Assembly (NCBI GenBank): GCA_002370555.1 | Contig: AP014718.1 | Span: 1,550,001 to 1,614,000 of the forward strand | Length of the DNA stretch: 64,000 bases | Origin: Arthrobacter sp. Hiyo4 | GTDB lineage: Bacteria; Actinomycetota; Actinomycetes; Actinomycetales; Micrococcaceae | Direction of reading: 5' to 3' | In this document: in pieces, positions 54,233 through 64,000 of the stretch | Layout of the letters: each line of letters opens with the position of its first letter | Numbering within the stretch: position 1 is the first letter of the stretch | Program-made: the position numbers and the translations under genes | Notes under the pieces: model-generated | The model's database searches: none | The model's input: only the letters and a program-made list of their open reading frames with translations | Told to the model about the DNA's origin: nothing

Positions 54233-56058
54233 ATGACGTATTTCGAACGACCCATCGAACAGCAGCTCTCTTCGCTTCAGGCCGCACGCGAACAGTTTTT
54301 GACCGCGGGGAGGCTCACCCTTGATGTGCGCTCTTCCATCCGGGATTCGTGGTCCCGCAGCGCCCAGCTTGGCGTGAACCCCGTGGACTTGGGCGGCCTT
54401 CCGAGTGGCGAAGGGCTGAAGGATAGCGACATTCTCCGGGGCATCACCACTGTCCTTCAGCACACTTCCGATCTCCTCGCAGATGAGCCCATCGGTATAA
54501 TATTCGCGGCGCCGTCCGGGGAGGTCGTGCAACGGTACTGCCTCGACAAACAGCTGAGAAATACCCTCGAAGCGGTCTTCCTCACGCCTGGTTTCAAGTA
54601 CGGCGAGTCCGACGTCGGGACCAACGGAATCGGCACGACGCTTGAGGGATCGAAGCCGACCCTCGTGCTCGGTGGAGAACACTTCAACGAAAAGCTGTCG
54701 ATCTTCGCGTGCGCAGGCGCGCCAGTGCACCATCCCCTGAGCGGTGCGCTCCTAGGCGTGGTCGATTTCACATGTAGCGCCTCGATAGTCAACCCACTAT
54801 TACTAGCCACCGCAAAAAGCGTCGCCGCACAGATCCGAGATGCGCTCACAGAGCACGTCGGTGCCCGGGAGCTGGCGCTGATGCGCGACTATCTGGTCGC
54901 GTGCCGTCACAGCACAGGGCCAGTCCTCGCACTCAACGGTGAGGTCGTTATGATGAATCGCCATGCTCAGGCGCTCCTCGCCCCTGATGACCGGGCAGCG
55001 CTGCTTGCCCACACCGCCGACTCTGCCAATGAACTATTCGCGCGTACCGTAGTTGCAGATCTGCCCAGCGGCACAACCGCGCGAATGCACTACCGACCGA
55101 CGATGTATGCTGACCGCGTTGTCGGCGGCGTCTTCCGGGTGGAGGTCGGAAGGGAGGACCGCGAGACGGCCCGGCCCACGAAACCGCGGCCCGCGGGCAG
55201 GTTGCCTGGCCTCGTCGGAACATCATCGGAGTGGCTTCGCGCTGGCGCACAAGTGCAGAGGGGCCGCTCCCACGGCGGGTCCGTCATTCTCGAGGGTGAG
55301 TGCGGCGTCGGTAAGCTAGCCATGCTCAAAGCCGCGCACTACGCCCACAGCAATGCCGGGCACCTGCGAATCATCGACTGCGGCGCGGCATACGAGCAGG
55401 ATGCCTTGCTGGACGAGATAAGCAATGAACTCAAAGAGGCTTCCGGAACACTCGTGCTCCAACATCTCGAACAACTGCCAAACACAGCGGTAGGCCCTTG
55501 TCGGAGTTGCTCGTCGAGCATACCGGAGGCTCTAACGTGGACGGTGTTCGCTGGCTGGTCGCGACCCGCACCACAACGGTGGAGACAACGGATGTCGACG
55601 CGATGGTCGTTCCTTGTTTCGATATCTCCGTCAGGATCCCCCCACTTCGGCATCGCTCTGAGGACATCGGGCCTCTCGCTACGCACTTTCTGCGCCGCTC
55701 CGCCCGCAATGAGGAGATCTACTTCGCACCCGCGGCTCTGCGTCAGCTAGCGCGACTGCCCTGGGACCGGAACCTCACCCAACTCCAGTCTGTGGTTAAC
55801 AAAGTCGTCCGCGCCAAAAGGACAGGCGTCATCGACACCGGCGATCTGCCGCCGGAGTGCCAGTCGACGGTCCGGCGATCACTTACTCATATGGAGTCCC
55901 TGGAACGAGATGCGATCGTCGAAGCCCTACGGACCCACCAGGAGAACAAAAGCGCCGCTGCGCAACATTTGGGCATGTCACGCGCAACCATCTATCGCAA
56001 GATCCGCGAGTATGGCATCGCGGTCGCCCCGACTGCTGGCAGCGCGTCACAACTCTGA
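54233..56058 (+). CDS. MimR/AcoR-like GAF-AAA-Fis transcriptional regulator (one frameshift)
   Basis: About 608 aa; ATG at 54233 chosen (MTYFERPIEQQLSSLQAAREQF). GAF sensor domain about 80-200 (LRNTLEAVFLTPGFKYGESDVGTNGIGT, AGAPVHHPLSGALLGVVDFTC). Degenerate AAA+ domain: Walker A-like EGECGVGKLAMLKAAH, no GAFTGA loop, and LVLQHLEQLP where Walker B acids are expected; shift near 55495; then IPPLRHRSEDIGPLATHFL. C-terminal Fis HTH (AAAQHLGMSRATIYRKIREYGI). Position next to prmA implies it controls the monooxygenase operon. Loss of GAFTGA fits a host without sigma-54. Confidence 0.9.
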
Positions 56059-56598
56059 GGGAGGCCGCGACTTCCTCAGAGCCCAGCGCCCTTCTTGCTA
56101 GGAGACTTTGCGGTCTCCACATGCTGGCACTCCGGAGCAATTGCTAGCAACGTGAACATGGTCAAGACCCGGTACGGCGAACGGAGGGGCACGAAGCCGT
56201 TGCCTGCGCGGACGAAGGTGACGGCGACGGCGTTCTGTTCTGGGCGAGGAGTCGGCTTTGCCCCGCCCCGGCTCGTCGACTCGAGCTATGCAGGGACAGA
56301 TCCGCTCGCGACCGAGCGAGACAAAGTAGCGTGGGGAGCTGTCCTGTAAGCGCGCCTGGGTTCGAACCGGCACCTTGTGTGTCATGCATCCGACGTTCTG
56401 AGCCCAAACCCGTGCGGCACGCCCCCGGAGCACCTGAGCTGAGTAGCTCGGGCTGCACCTCCTCAGGAAGCTGACATCGACGCCGCAGCTCGCGAGATGT
56501 CCGCCAAAGACTCACCGCTGAGCCGTAGGGCCGGGGGCTGGACGGACCTGGGCCAAGTCCTTCTAAAGTCCCGGGTGGTTGTTCGGGATGCTTGATGG
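56059..56598. other. Intergenic region, no gene seen
   Basis: 540 bp. Short frames on both strands lack domains. A TTCGAAC element near 56360 is tRNA-like in isolation, but no cloverleaf can be built around it. Confidence 0.45.
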
Positions 56599-56790
56599 AT
56601 TTCTCGTACTTCTGCTTTGACTGATGGGCAGTGGGGCCGCATTCAGCCGTTGGTTACGTCGCCCGCTAGTTGCCGGGGTCGTCCCTTTCGCGACGGCCGG
56701 CGGGTGGTGGAGGGCATCATTTACCCGCTAGAGGTCCGGGATCGCCTGGCGGGACGTGCCGGCCGAGTCTGGTCGAGGCACATGATACGG
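56599..56790 (+). pseudogene. IS5-family transposase N-terminal remnant
   Basis: LTDGQWGRIQPLV, RGRPFRDGRRVVEGIIY in one frame and SGIAWRDVPAESG in the next match the N-terminus of IS5-type transposases. Cut off after about 60 codons; no catalytic residues remain. Confidence 0.75.
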
Positions 56791-56915
56791 AAGCGTCACC
56801 CGACCGGCACTTAGGCTTCCTGCAACACCGCAGTTCCTCTCCTGACACCAACTAAGGACTTACGATACTTCGCACTATCCGGGCCGCTCTGGCCGTCTCG
56901 CTGCACACTCACCGG

Positions 56916-57215
56916 ATGTGGCGCCAGCCCGTTGCAAAGGATGACGGGTTCGCCGTTCCAGCCGGCGTAAATAAGCAGTATGCGGTGCTCGCCAATGAAC
57001 TCGCCGAGAAAGGCAAAACAGTCGAGTCCCGGGAATGGACCGTCAACCTGATCACCGAGGCCGCCGAACCATGGTTCGACAAGCACGGTACCCATTTCCG
57101 CGCGCCGGAGGCTGGCGAGACCCATCACATAGAGATCATTCCGACCGAAACCTCGACCGGCCGGATCGTCCCCAGCACGGAATTTTTCAAGCTGAACGTT
57201 ACCGTCCAAAATTGA
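56916..57215 (+). CDS. Unknown protein or C-terminal fragment
   Basis: 99 aa, ATG at 56916, stop at 57215. Beta-rich, coherent sequence (VESREWTVNLITEAAEPWFDKHG, GETHHIEIIPTETSTGRI, FFKLNVTVQN). It looks like the last domain of a larger protein cut by the IS5 remnant upstream. No family recognised. 243 bp ahead of katG on the same strand. Confidence 0.45.
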   Translation: MWRQPVAKDDGFAVPAGVNKQYAVLANELAEKGKTVESREWTVNLITEAAEPWFDKHGTHFRAPEAGETHHIEIIPTETSTGRIVPSTEFFKLNVTVQN

Positions 57216-57242
57216 GACAGAGCGCCGACGCCTATTCCTTGA

Positions 57243-59681
<2,439 letters not shown>

Positions 59682-60038
59682 TCCCGGCATTCTGGTCCGA
59701 TGCCAGGCGGTCGCCCTTGGAACTGAGGGATAAATCGGCATCCGATACGCCAGAGTAGTTACCTTCCGTGCCAGGGCACGAAGGGGAAGCCCGGATGCCC
59801 GGTCGATGTAGCAACAGCCTCGGCCCTGACGAGGCAATGCGCCGTTTCTGGATAGTGGGTGGCGGACGGCGGGTACCGGCTTGAAGCCGGTACCCGCCGG
59901 TAACCCCGACGGGTTCCAACCGGTCAAGAGGGGCCTGCGGGCTGTTTTGCCACAGTAGCGCCGATGATGGATATTTTGTCACAACGGGGAAGCCCTCCGG
60001 ACGCCCGCTTTTTGGAGCTGGAATATGGCAAAAAGAAA
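59682..60038. other. Right end of island 2, no gene
   Basis: About 360 bp between katG and module C. Contains one strong hairpin (59867-59899) and no convincing gene. Confidence 0.55.
59867..59899. terminator. Strong hairpin downstream of katG
   Basis: Perfect 14-bp stem CGGCGGGTACCGGC (59867-59880) against 59886-59899, loop TTGAA. No T run; may still terminate katG transcription, as many high-GC terminators lack a T tract. Confidence 0.5.
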
Positions 60039-60057
60039 GTGTGGACAATGTCCACAC
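60039..60057. repeat. Palindrome 1, module C
   Basis: GTGTGGACAATGTCCACAC, identical to module B, ending 93 positions before att copy C. Confidence 0.88.
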
Positions 60058-60149
60058 TTTTAGCTTCGGACTGGCCCGTACGCAGGTCGGATCCGGCCGG
60101 ATTCCCCATGTTTCCTAGACTTCCCAGTGTTTGCAAGGGCTGGAACCCA

Positions 60150-60223
60150 GTTCGAGTCCCACCTCGGGCACGACGTTTTTCCTCGTCAGAGGCGATTTTG
60201 CTTTGACGTGTTGACAAAGCTTG
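60150..60223 (+). repeat. att copy C
   Basis: 74 bp matching copies A and B with one C-to-T change in the short T/C run after the tRNA end. Confidence 0.92.
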
Positions 60224-60523
60224 TGGTCGCGTCGCTCTGGCGGCTGGTTCGCGGGCGGTGGCCTGGCCGCCGCGGTGGCCTATTCAGGTGTGTGGGGTGA
60301 TGGGTTCAAGTCCCTGGCTAGTGGGCCTTCCGCCTGCTGCGGCTGGGGCTATGCGGTTTCCTCGTTCCAGTTCTGTCGGGTTGGCCCTGGGTGGCCTACA
60401 CCTGTTCATGGTTCTGGGCTGCGGGTACGACATGACGTAGCCGCTTTCGCTGGACGACCCTCTTGGATGGCTGCTCCTGGACGTGGATCGGCAGTAGGTA
60501 CCGTGTTTGTCCGGCCAAAGAGG

Positions 60524-60542
60524 GTGTTGACACTGTCAACAC
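60524..60542. repeat. Palindrome 2, module C
   Basis: GTGTTGACACTGTCAACAC, starting 301 positions after the end of att copy C. Each arm contains the same GTGTTGACA half-site as the att copies. Confidence 0.82.
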
Positions 60543-60628
60543 TCAAGTCATATGTATTCGTCTGCCCGTGGCGACTAGCTTCTGGATCTGGCGCATGCCT
60601 TCATTGGCAGCGTCACAGTCTCGTTCAG

Positions 60629-61365
60629 CTATGGTTGGCGTCTGCGCCCGGCCAGAGCGGGGGAGGGGCGGCCTGAGAGCGTGGGGCTGATGCGTTCTGT
60701 GCTGGTGAACCAGGAGAGCAGCTGCGGATCGATGGCGCCGATGACAGTTCGCATGTTGACCAGTTGGGCTGGGACGTTGCTGTTGATGATGGGTTCCAGG
60801 TGGGCGACTCGGTTCCGGAGGTGGTAGACGCCCTCAACGGCCCGTTCGAGTTCGCGTGGTGTTCTGCGCAGGTGTGGAAATGCTTTGTGGAGTGCTTCGT
60901 CCCAGAGGCGTTGTTTGCCGGCATCGTGGCGCCCAGGCAGGATGAAGCGCCAGGTTCCCAGGGACATCGCGGCAAGGATGTCTGCGTGGATGGGTCTCGT
61001 TGGCCCTGTGGTCTGCGTGTGGTCGATTTAAGTGCCCGACGCCTGGCATCGGGGATGTCGCGGCCGGCAATGCGGAGCAGCAGGGCGCTTGGGTCGATGA
61101 GCCAGTCCGGTGAATGGAAGCTGTCAGTAGCCGGATCCGGCTGGAACGCGTTCCAGATGCAGAGTTGTTGGTCCAACGCGTTGCGGAGGACGACTTCGAA
61201 AACGTGCAGGGCTTCGTAGACGGCGCCTGAGAGGTCAATGTTCCAACGGTAGAGCCGGATCGCTTCATGCAGGGTGGGTGTCTCGCGGATGTAGGGTGCC
61301 AGGCGCTCGGGGCTGATCCTGTGCTGGAGGACCAGTTCGATCGGTGTTTGGTGCGCTGAAGCCAT
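60629..61365 (-). CDS. Abi-like protein with HEPN motif (one frameshift)
   Basis: About 245 aa, ATG at 61365. The N-terminal half has the Abi_2-type pattern (RISPERLAPYIRETPTLHEAI, LYRWNIDLSGAVYEALHVFEVVLRNALDQQL). After a shift near 61015, HADILAAMSLGTWRFILPG leads to the C-terminal helices with LRNRVAHLEPI, where R-N-R-V-A-H fits the HEPN R-x4-H catalytic motif. Members of this family act in phage abortive infection, probably as RNases. Divergent from the HIRAN gene. Confidence 0.83.
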
Positions 61366-61652
61366 AGGACTAAACTGTAGAGGAAGACAGGGGCAGGTTC
61401 CCTGTTATGGATTACTGAGGGTCCCGCGGCCAGGCGCCGCGGGGCCCTCAGCCGTTAACCGCGACCGCAACAACCCCCGGGTTAATGCCTTTGTTGGTTC
61501 ATCGAAGTCATGGACACAAGCGGAAGGACTTTGAGACGCCTGGGTGTCCACGTCTTGTTGTTGATTGCGATCCATAATTCAGCTGGTTCAACTGTTCCCA
61601 TTCACGGAGCGTTGACGCATAGACTCTCTCGTACGAGGAGAACTGGCTTTTC
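61366..61652. promoter_or_regulatory. Divergent promoter region with hairpin
   Basis: 287 bp between the two divergent genes of island 3. Contains a 15-bp stem (61415-61429 against 61437-61451, one G-U pair, 7-nt loop) shortly upstream of the Abi gene start. The promoters themselves cannot be placed with confidence. Confidence 0.45.
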
Positions 61653-62863
61653 GTGTGCCTAATTTGGGGGTGCGAGTTGGGGTTTCGTTACCGCAAGTCG
61701 AAGAGTTTTGGACCTGTGCGGATCACCGCGTCGAAGCGCGGGGTGAGCGCAAGTATTGGGCTGGCCCGTTCCGGGTCACGAAGTCCGCGACAGGCCGTAC
61801 AACAAGTACAGTGCGGATCCCCAAAATTGGGATCTCCCATGTGACCAGCAGCTCGAACCGCCGCTCTTCACGGCACCCCGCAGCACCAGCATCGAGTCCC
61901 GCTCGTGGCAAGATCGGTCGTCAGATCGTCAGCGACGAGACATGGCGGCAGCTCCTGGCACCCGATGGTACGGCTGCAGCATCGAAGTTCCAGCGTAACT
62001 TCGTGCGCGCGACTGTCGCCCGCGTAACGGGCACGCGTCCCAGTCTTCTGCACCTGACCCTGGGACAAGCAGCGAACGTCCTTGACTACGTGGGTGAGAG
62101 CCCTGCAAAGCTGACCGCCGGAGGCCGCGGCGTGCCGCGACTGGAGAAGGCTGGGACAGTTGCCCAGTGGACCATGTTCGGAATGCTGTTGCTGATCGTT
62201 ACGGTGTCCTCGCCTGCAGGGTTTCTGCTGGCTGCCGGAATTGTCGGCTTTATGATGATGATACGAAAGCGCCGCCGTGACCGTCAGTCATGGGAGGACG
62301 CGACCTGGTCAGGCAGTTTGGAAGAGCCTCTCGCTGTCCCTGTTGCGGGCGATGACGTTTCGGCCAGCTTCACTCCGAGTTCTGAGTATCCTCTAAGGGC
62401 GTCGGAGCCAATTGCACCGGTCAATCAGCCTGTTTCCTCTGCCAACAGGCATTATCCCCTGTCGCTTGGTCGCTCGGAATGGCCGACCGTCGAAGTCGTT
62501 GGTGAGCACGCGTACGGCGAGGGGATCAAGGCCGCTCTGCGCGCCAATGGGGCCTTAACCGCGCGAAGGAGCGAGGGTGAAGTTGAAGGTCTTCGGGTGG
62601 AACTGGTGGCCGAGCCGGACAACCCCTATGACTCAAACGCCATCAGTGTGCGTTGGAATGGGCGTGTCCTCGGCTATCTCAGTCGTGAGGACGCGGCTCG
62701 CTACACGCAATCAGTCAGGAGAATTATTGCCAGTGGGTTCGGCGCGGCCGCCACTGCTCGAGTCTGGGCCTACGACGAGGGGGATCGGCTTCGTGCCCGC
62801 GTCACCGTTGCACTGCCCGAACCGGGATTGATAGCTCCTCTCAACGAGGCCCCACGGGCGTGA
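61653..62863 (+). CDS. DUF4236 - transmembrane - HIRAN protein (one frameshift)
   Basis: About 400 aa. The N-terminal DUF4236 reads GFRYRKSKSFGPVRITASKRG from a GTG at 61653 or a TTG at 61677, then shifts frame near 61755 into TSTVRIPKIGISHVTSSS. A hydrophobic hairpin at about 175-210 (FGMLLLIVTVSSPAGFLLAAGIVGF) is followed by basic residues. The C-terminal HIRAN domain (about 275-390) has ELVAEPDNPYDSNAISVRW and GYLSREDAARY. HIRAN domains bind DNA ends or 3'-OH termini. Stop overlaps the next gene by 4 nt. The role is unknown; a membrane-tethered DNA sensor is a guess. Confidence 0.8.
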
Positions 62864-63294
62864 ACACGCTCTTGCCGTGGGGATCAGCAATACAGGTCCT
62901 AAAAGAAGAGAACCATTTCGACGTTCTTTTCCGTCACGTGCCGTCTGATGGTGTCGGCCTTCTGCTGGTCAGTCTTCACAAGGAGATCTACACGTTGAAG
63001 AACGGCACCCAGCGCCCGTTTGTCGAGGTCCGCCTCGATGGTAAACGTGTGGGGGAACTTAGCAACGTCACTTCAGCACACCTGCTCCCAATTCTCGGAC
63101 ACACCGAAACTGTCGGTGAAACGGCTCTGGCCTACGCGAAAGTTACCGGCTCCGCCCTCGCTGCACAGCTCGTTCTGCACGCCGCTAAAGCCACCGAGAT
63201 CAGCAACGATTGGCTTTCGAACGGGCCACACCCAGCCCCGAAGCTCCTCCCGTTGGCCAAGCGATATGACGTCCCACCCGCCTACGCAAAGTAG
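62860..63294 (+). CDS. HIRAN-associated C-terminal domain protein
   Basis: 144 aa from the GTG at 62860, overlapping the previous stop (GTGA). WGSAIQVLKEENHFDVLFRH, RPFVEVRLDGKRVGELSNV and HLLPILGHTETVG look like a second HIRAN-like/C-terminal domain that in related actinobacterial proteins seems fused to the preceding HIRAN protein. A single indel would join them into one protein of about 545 aa, so this may not be a separate gene. Confidence 0.6.
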   Translation: MNTLLPWGSAIQVLKEENHFDVLFRHVPSDGVGLLLVSLHKEIYTLKNGTQRPFVEVRLDGKRVGELSNVTSAHLLPILGHTETVGETALAYAKVTGSALAAQLVLHAAKATEISNDWLSNGPHPAPKLLPLAKRYDVPPAYAK

Positions 63295-63324
63295 GGAAGC
63301 TAGGCAAGTAACGCGAAATAAGCG

Positions 63325-63343
63325 ATGTGGACAATGTCCACAC
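63325..63343. repeat. Palindrome 1, module D
   Basis: ATGTGGACAATGTCCACAC, one terminal change from B and C, ending 93 positions before att copy D. Confidence 0.86.
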
Positions 63344-63435
63344 TCCTGATCTCGGATTGGGCCGTACATGGGTTGGATCGCAGCGGATTCCGCATGTTTC
63401 AGGGGGATCCCAGTGTTTGCAGGGGCGGGAATGCA

Positions 63436-63509
63436 GTTCGAGTCCCACCTCGGGCACGCATTCCCCCTCGCCAGAGGGGGTTTTGCTTTTAATGTGTGTA
63501 CATTGACCC
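63436..63509 (+). repeat. att copy D (diverged)
   Basis: The first 23 nt (tRNA 3' end and two further bases) match the other copies exactly; the downstream part has drifted, with CCCCCTCGCCAGAGGGGG replacing the shorter hairpin and followed by TTTTGCTTTT, a good terminator. Confidence 0.85.
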
Positions 63510-63807
63510 TCGGCGGGTGCCTCTGACACTGGCCGCGGCCTGTGCCTGGGGCCGCGGTGGCCTGTGAAGTTGTGTGGGTGGCGAGGTCAGGGTCACTGGC
63601 TGGTAGGCCCTCCGCCTGCTCGAATTTTGGGGCGATTGGCTCTCCTTTCTAACCCTATTGACGACCATGGTTGGCCTTCACTTCTTCATGTCCCGGCGTT
63701 GTGGCGAGGACATGACTAGAGGGAAATTTCTTCATGATTTTTCTCCTCGGTTCGCGTCTTTCTGTCGGCGCGAGGGGACGGCTTGGGGCAGTTTGTCCAT
63801 CCAAGGG

Positions 63808-63826
63808 GTGTGGACAGTGTCCACAC
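63808..63826. repeat. Palindrome 2, module D
   Basis: GTGTGGACAGTGTCCACAC, perfect palindrome starting 299 positions after the att copy end; a further imperfect copy (GTGTGCACAGCGTGCAAAC) lies at about 63850. Confidence 0.82.
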
Positions 63827-63843
63827 GTGGCTGCTGAGCCAAA

Positions 63844-63999
63844 TCAGGGTGTGCACAGCGTGCAAACCCCTTGGTCGCCCAGATCGCGGCCCTCCGGTGC
63901 CGGGGTGGCGGCGGGCTGGGGTTCGAAGCGTTTTATCAGGGAGTCCTTGACTTCGAAGACGGAGTCGCCGGTCAGCCACCGTCCGGGTGCGGGGTGAAA
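63844..63999 (-). CDS. C-terminal end of an unidentified protein entering from the right edge
   Basis: Open minus-strand frame from the edge to a TGA at 63844-63846 with strong G/C third-position bias ([34 protein letters not shown], ending QGVCTLCTP). About 51 residues seen. It overlaps the last palindrome repeat. Position directly beyond module D makes a recombinase of the island system conceivable, but nothing in the residues shows this. Confidence 0.4.
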   Translation of the reverse strand, partial: FHPAPGRWLTGDSVFEVKDSLIKRFEPQPAATPAPEGRDLGDQGVCTLCTP

Positions 64000-64000
64000 C

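Larger units (their letters stand above)
60039..60542. repeat. att module C (palindrome - att - palindrome)
   Basis: About 504-bp unit parallel to module B: palindrome 1 at 60039, att copy at 60150-60223, palindrome 2 at 60524. The stretch 60224-60430 is nearly identical to 37433-37640. Confidence 0.85.
60224..63435. mobile_element. Island 3: small att-bounded island (about 3.2 kb)
   Basis: DNA between att copies C and D. Holds only an Abi-like HEPN gene and a divergent DUF4236/HIRAN gene pair between the two module arms. A minimal cargo unit without its own recombinase. Confidence 0.7.
63325..63826. repeat. att module D (palindrome - att - palindrome, diverged)
   Basis: About 502-bp unit with the same architecture as modules B and C but diverged sequence: palindrome 1 at 63325, att copy at 63436, palindrome 2 at 63808. 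Spacing is conserved to within 1-2 nt although the intervening sequence has drifted. Confidence 0.82.

Noticed and set aside
56340..56400. tRNA-like GGTTCGAACC sequence
   Set aside because: Looks like a T loop, but no acceptor or anticodon stems can be paired around it.

Overview
The window looks like chromosome of a high-GC actinobacterium, most likely Micrococcaceae (Arthrobacter or Pseudarthrobacter type). The evidence is the gene order hisG-hisF-hisI-trpE-(Trp-associated membrane protein)-(HGxxPAAW protein)-trpC-trpB-trpA-lgt-gltB-gltD-pyk-(ANTAR response regulator)-tRNA-Leu, with strong G/C at third codon positions. Genus is inferred from synteny and protein style, not from a search.

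Layout. Positions 1-18263 are core genome: histidine and tryptophan biosynthesis, lipoprotein diacylglyceryl transferase, glutamate synthase, pyruvate kinase, a convergent ANTAR regulator and a tRNA-Leu(CAA). From the 3' end of that tRNA to the right edge the window is accessory. The last 21 nt of the tRNA plus 53 bp of downstream DNA (18243-18316) recur at 37359-37432 (74 of 74 identical by eye), at 60150-60223 (one mismatch) and, diverged after the first 23 nt, at 63436-63509. They divide the accessory DNA into three consecutive islands of about 19, 23 and 3 kb. Each downstream copy sits in a module of about 503 bp: a 19-bp palindrome ending exactly 93 positions before the att copy starts, and a second related palindrome starting 299-301 positions after the att copy ends.

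Island 1 (18264-37358) is a defence island. It holds a decayed DDE transposase, a protein with a HEPN-type RNase motif, a TIGR04141-family protein, a possible conjugation-gene fragment, a STAND-type NTPase with kinesin-light-chain-like TPRs, and a complete Wadjet (jetABCD) plasmid-defence operon next to the right att site. Island 2 (37433-60149) holds an IS630 element, a PEBP-like protein, an acetate/succinate transporter, a complete propane/phenol-type diiron monooxygenase cluster (prmABCD/mimABCD with amidohydrolase, DUF59, zinc alcohol dehydrogenase and dedicated GroEL) with its regulator, and katG. Island 3 (60224-63435) holds an Abi-like HEPN protein and a DUF4236/HIRAN protein pair. No integrase is visible in any island. 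A protein entering from the right edge on the minus strand is the only candidate for a recombinase in sight.

Quality caveat. Many genes that should be intact (TIGR03085, hisI, trpE, trpB, lgt, gltB, gltD, jetA, jetC, groEL, adh and others) are broken by one or several single-base frameshifts, mostly in short G/C runs, with full-length homology preserved across frames. This pattern fits sequencing indels far better than real decay, so these genes are annotated as CDS spanning their frames. True remnants are marked as pseudogenes.
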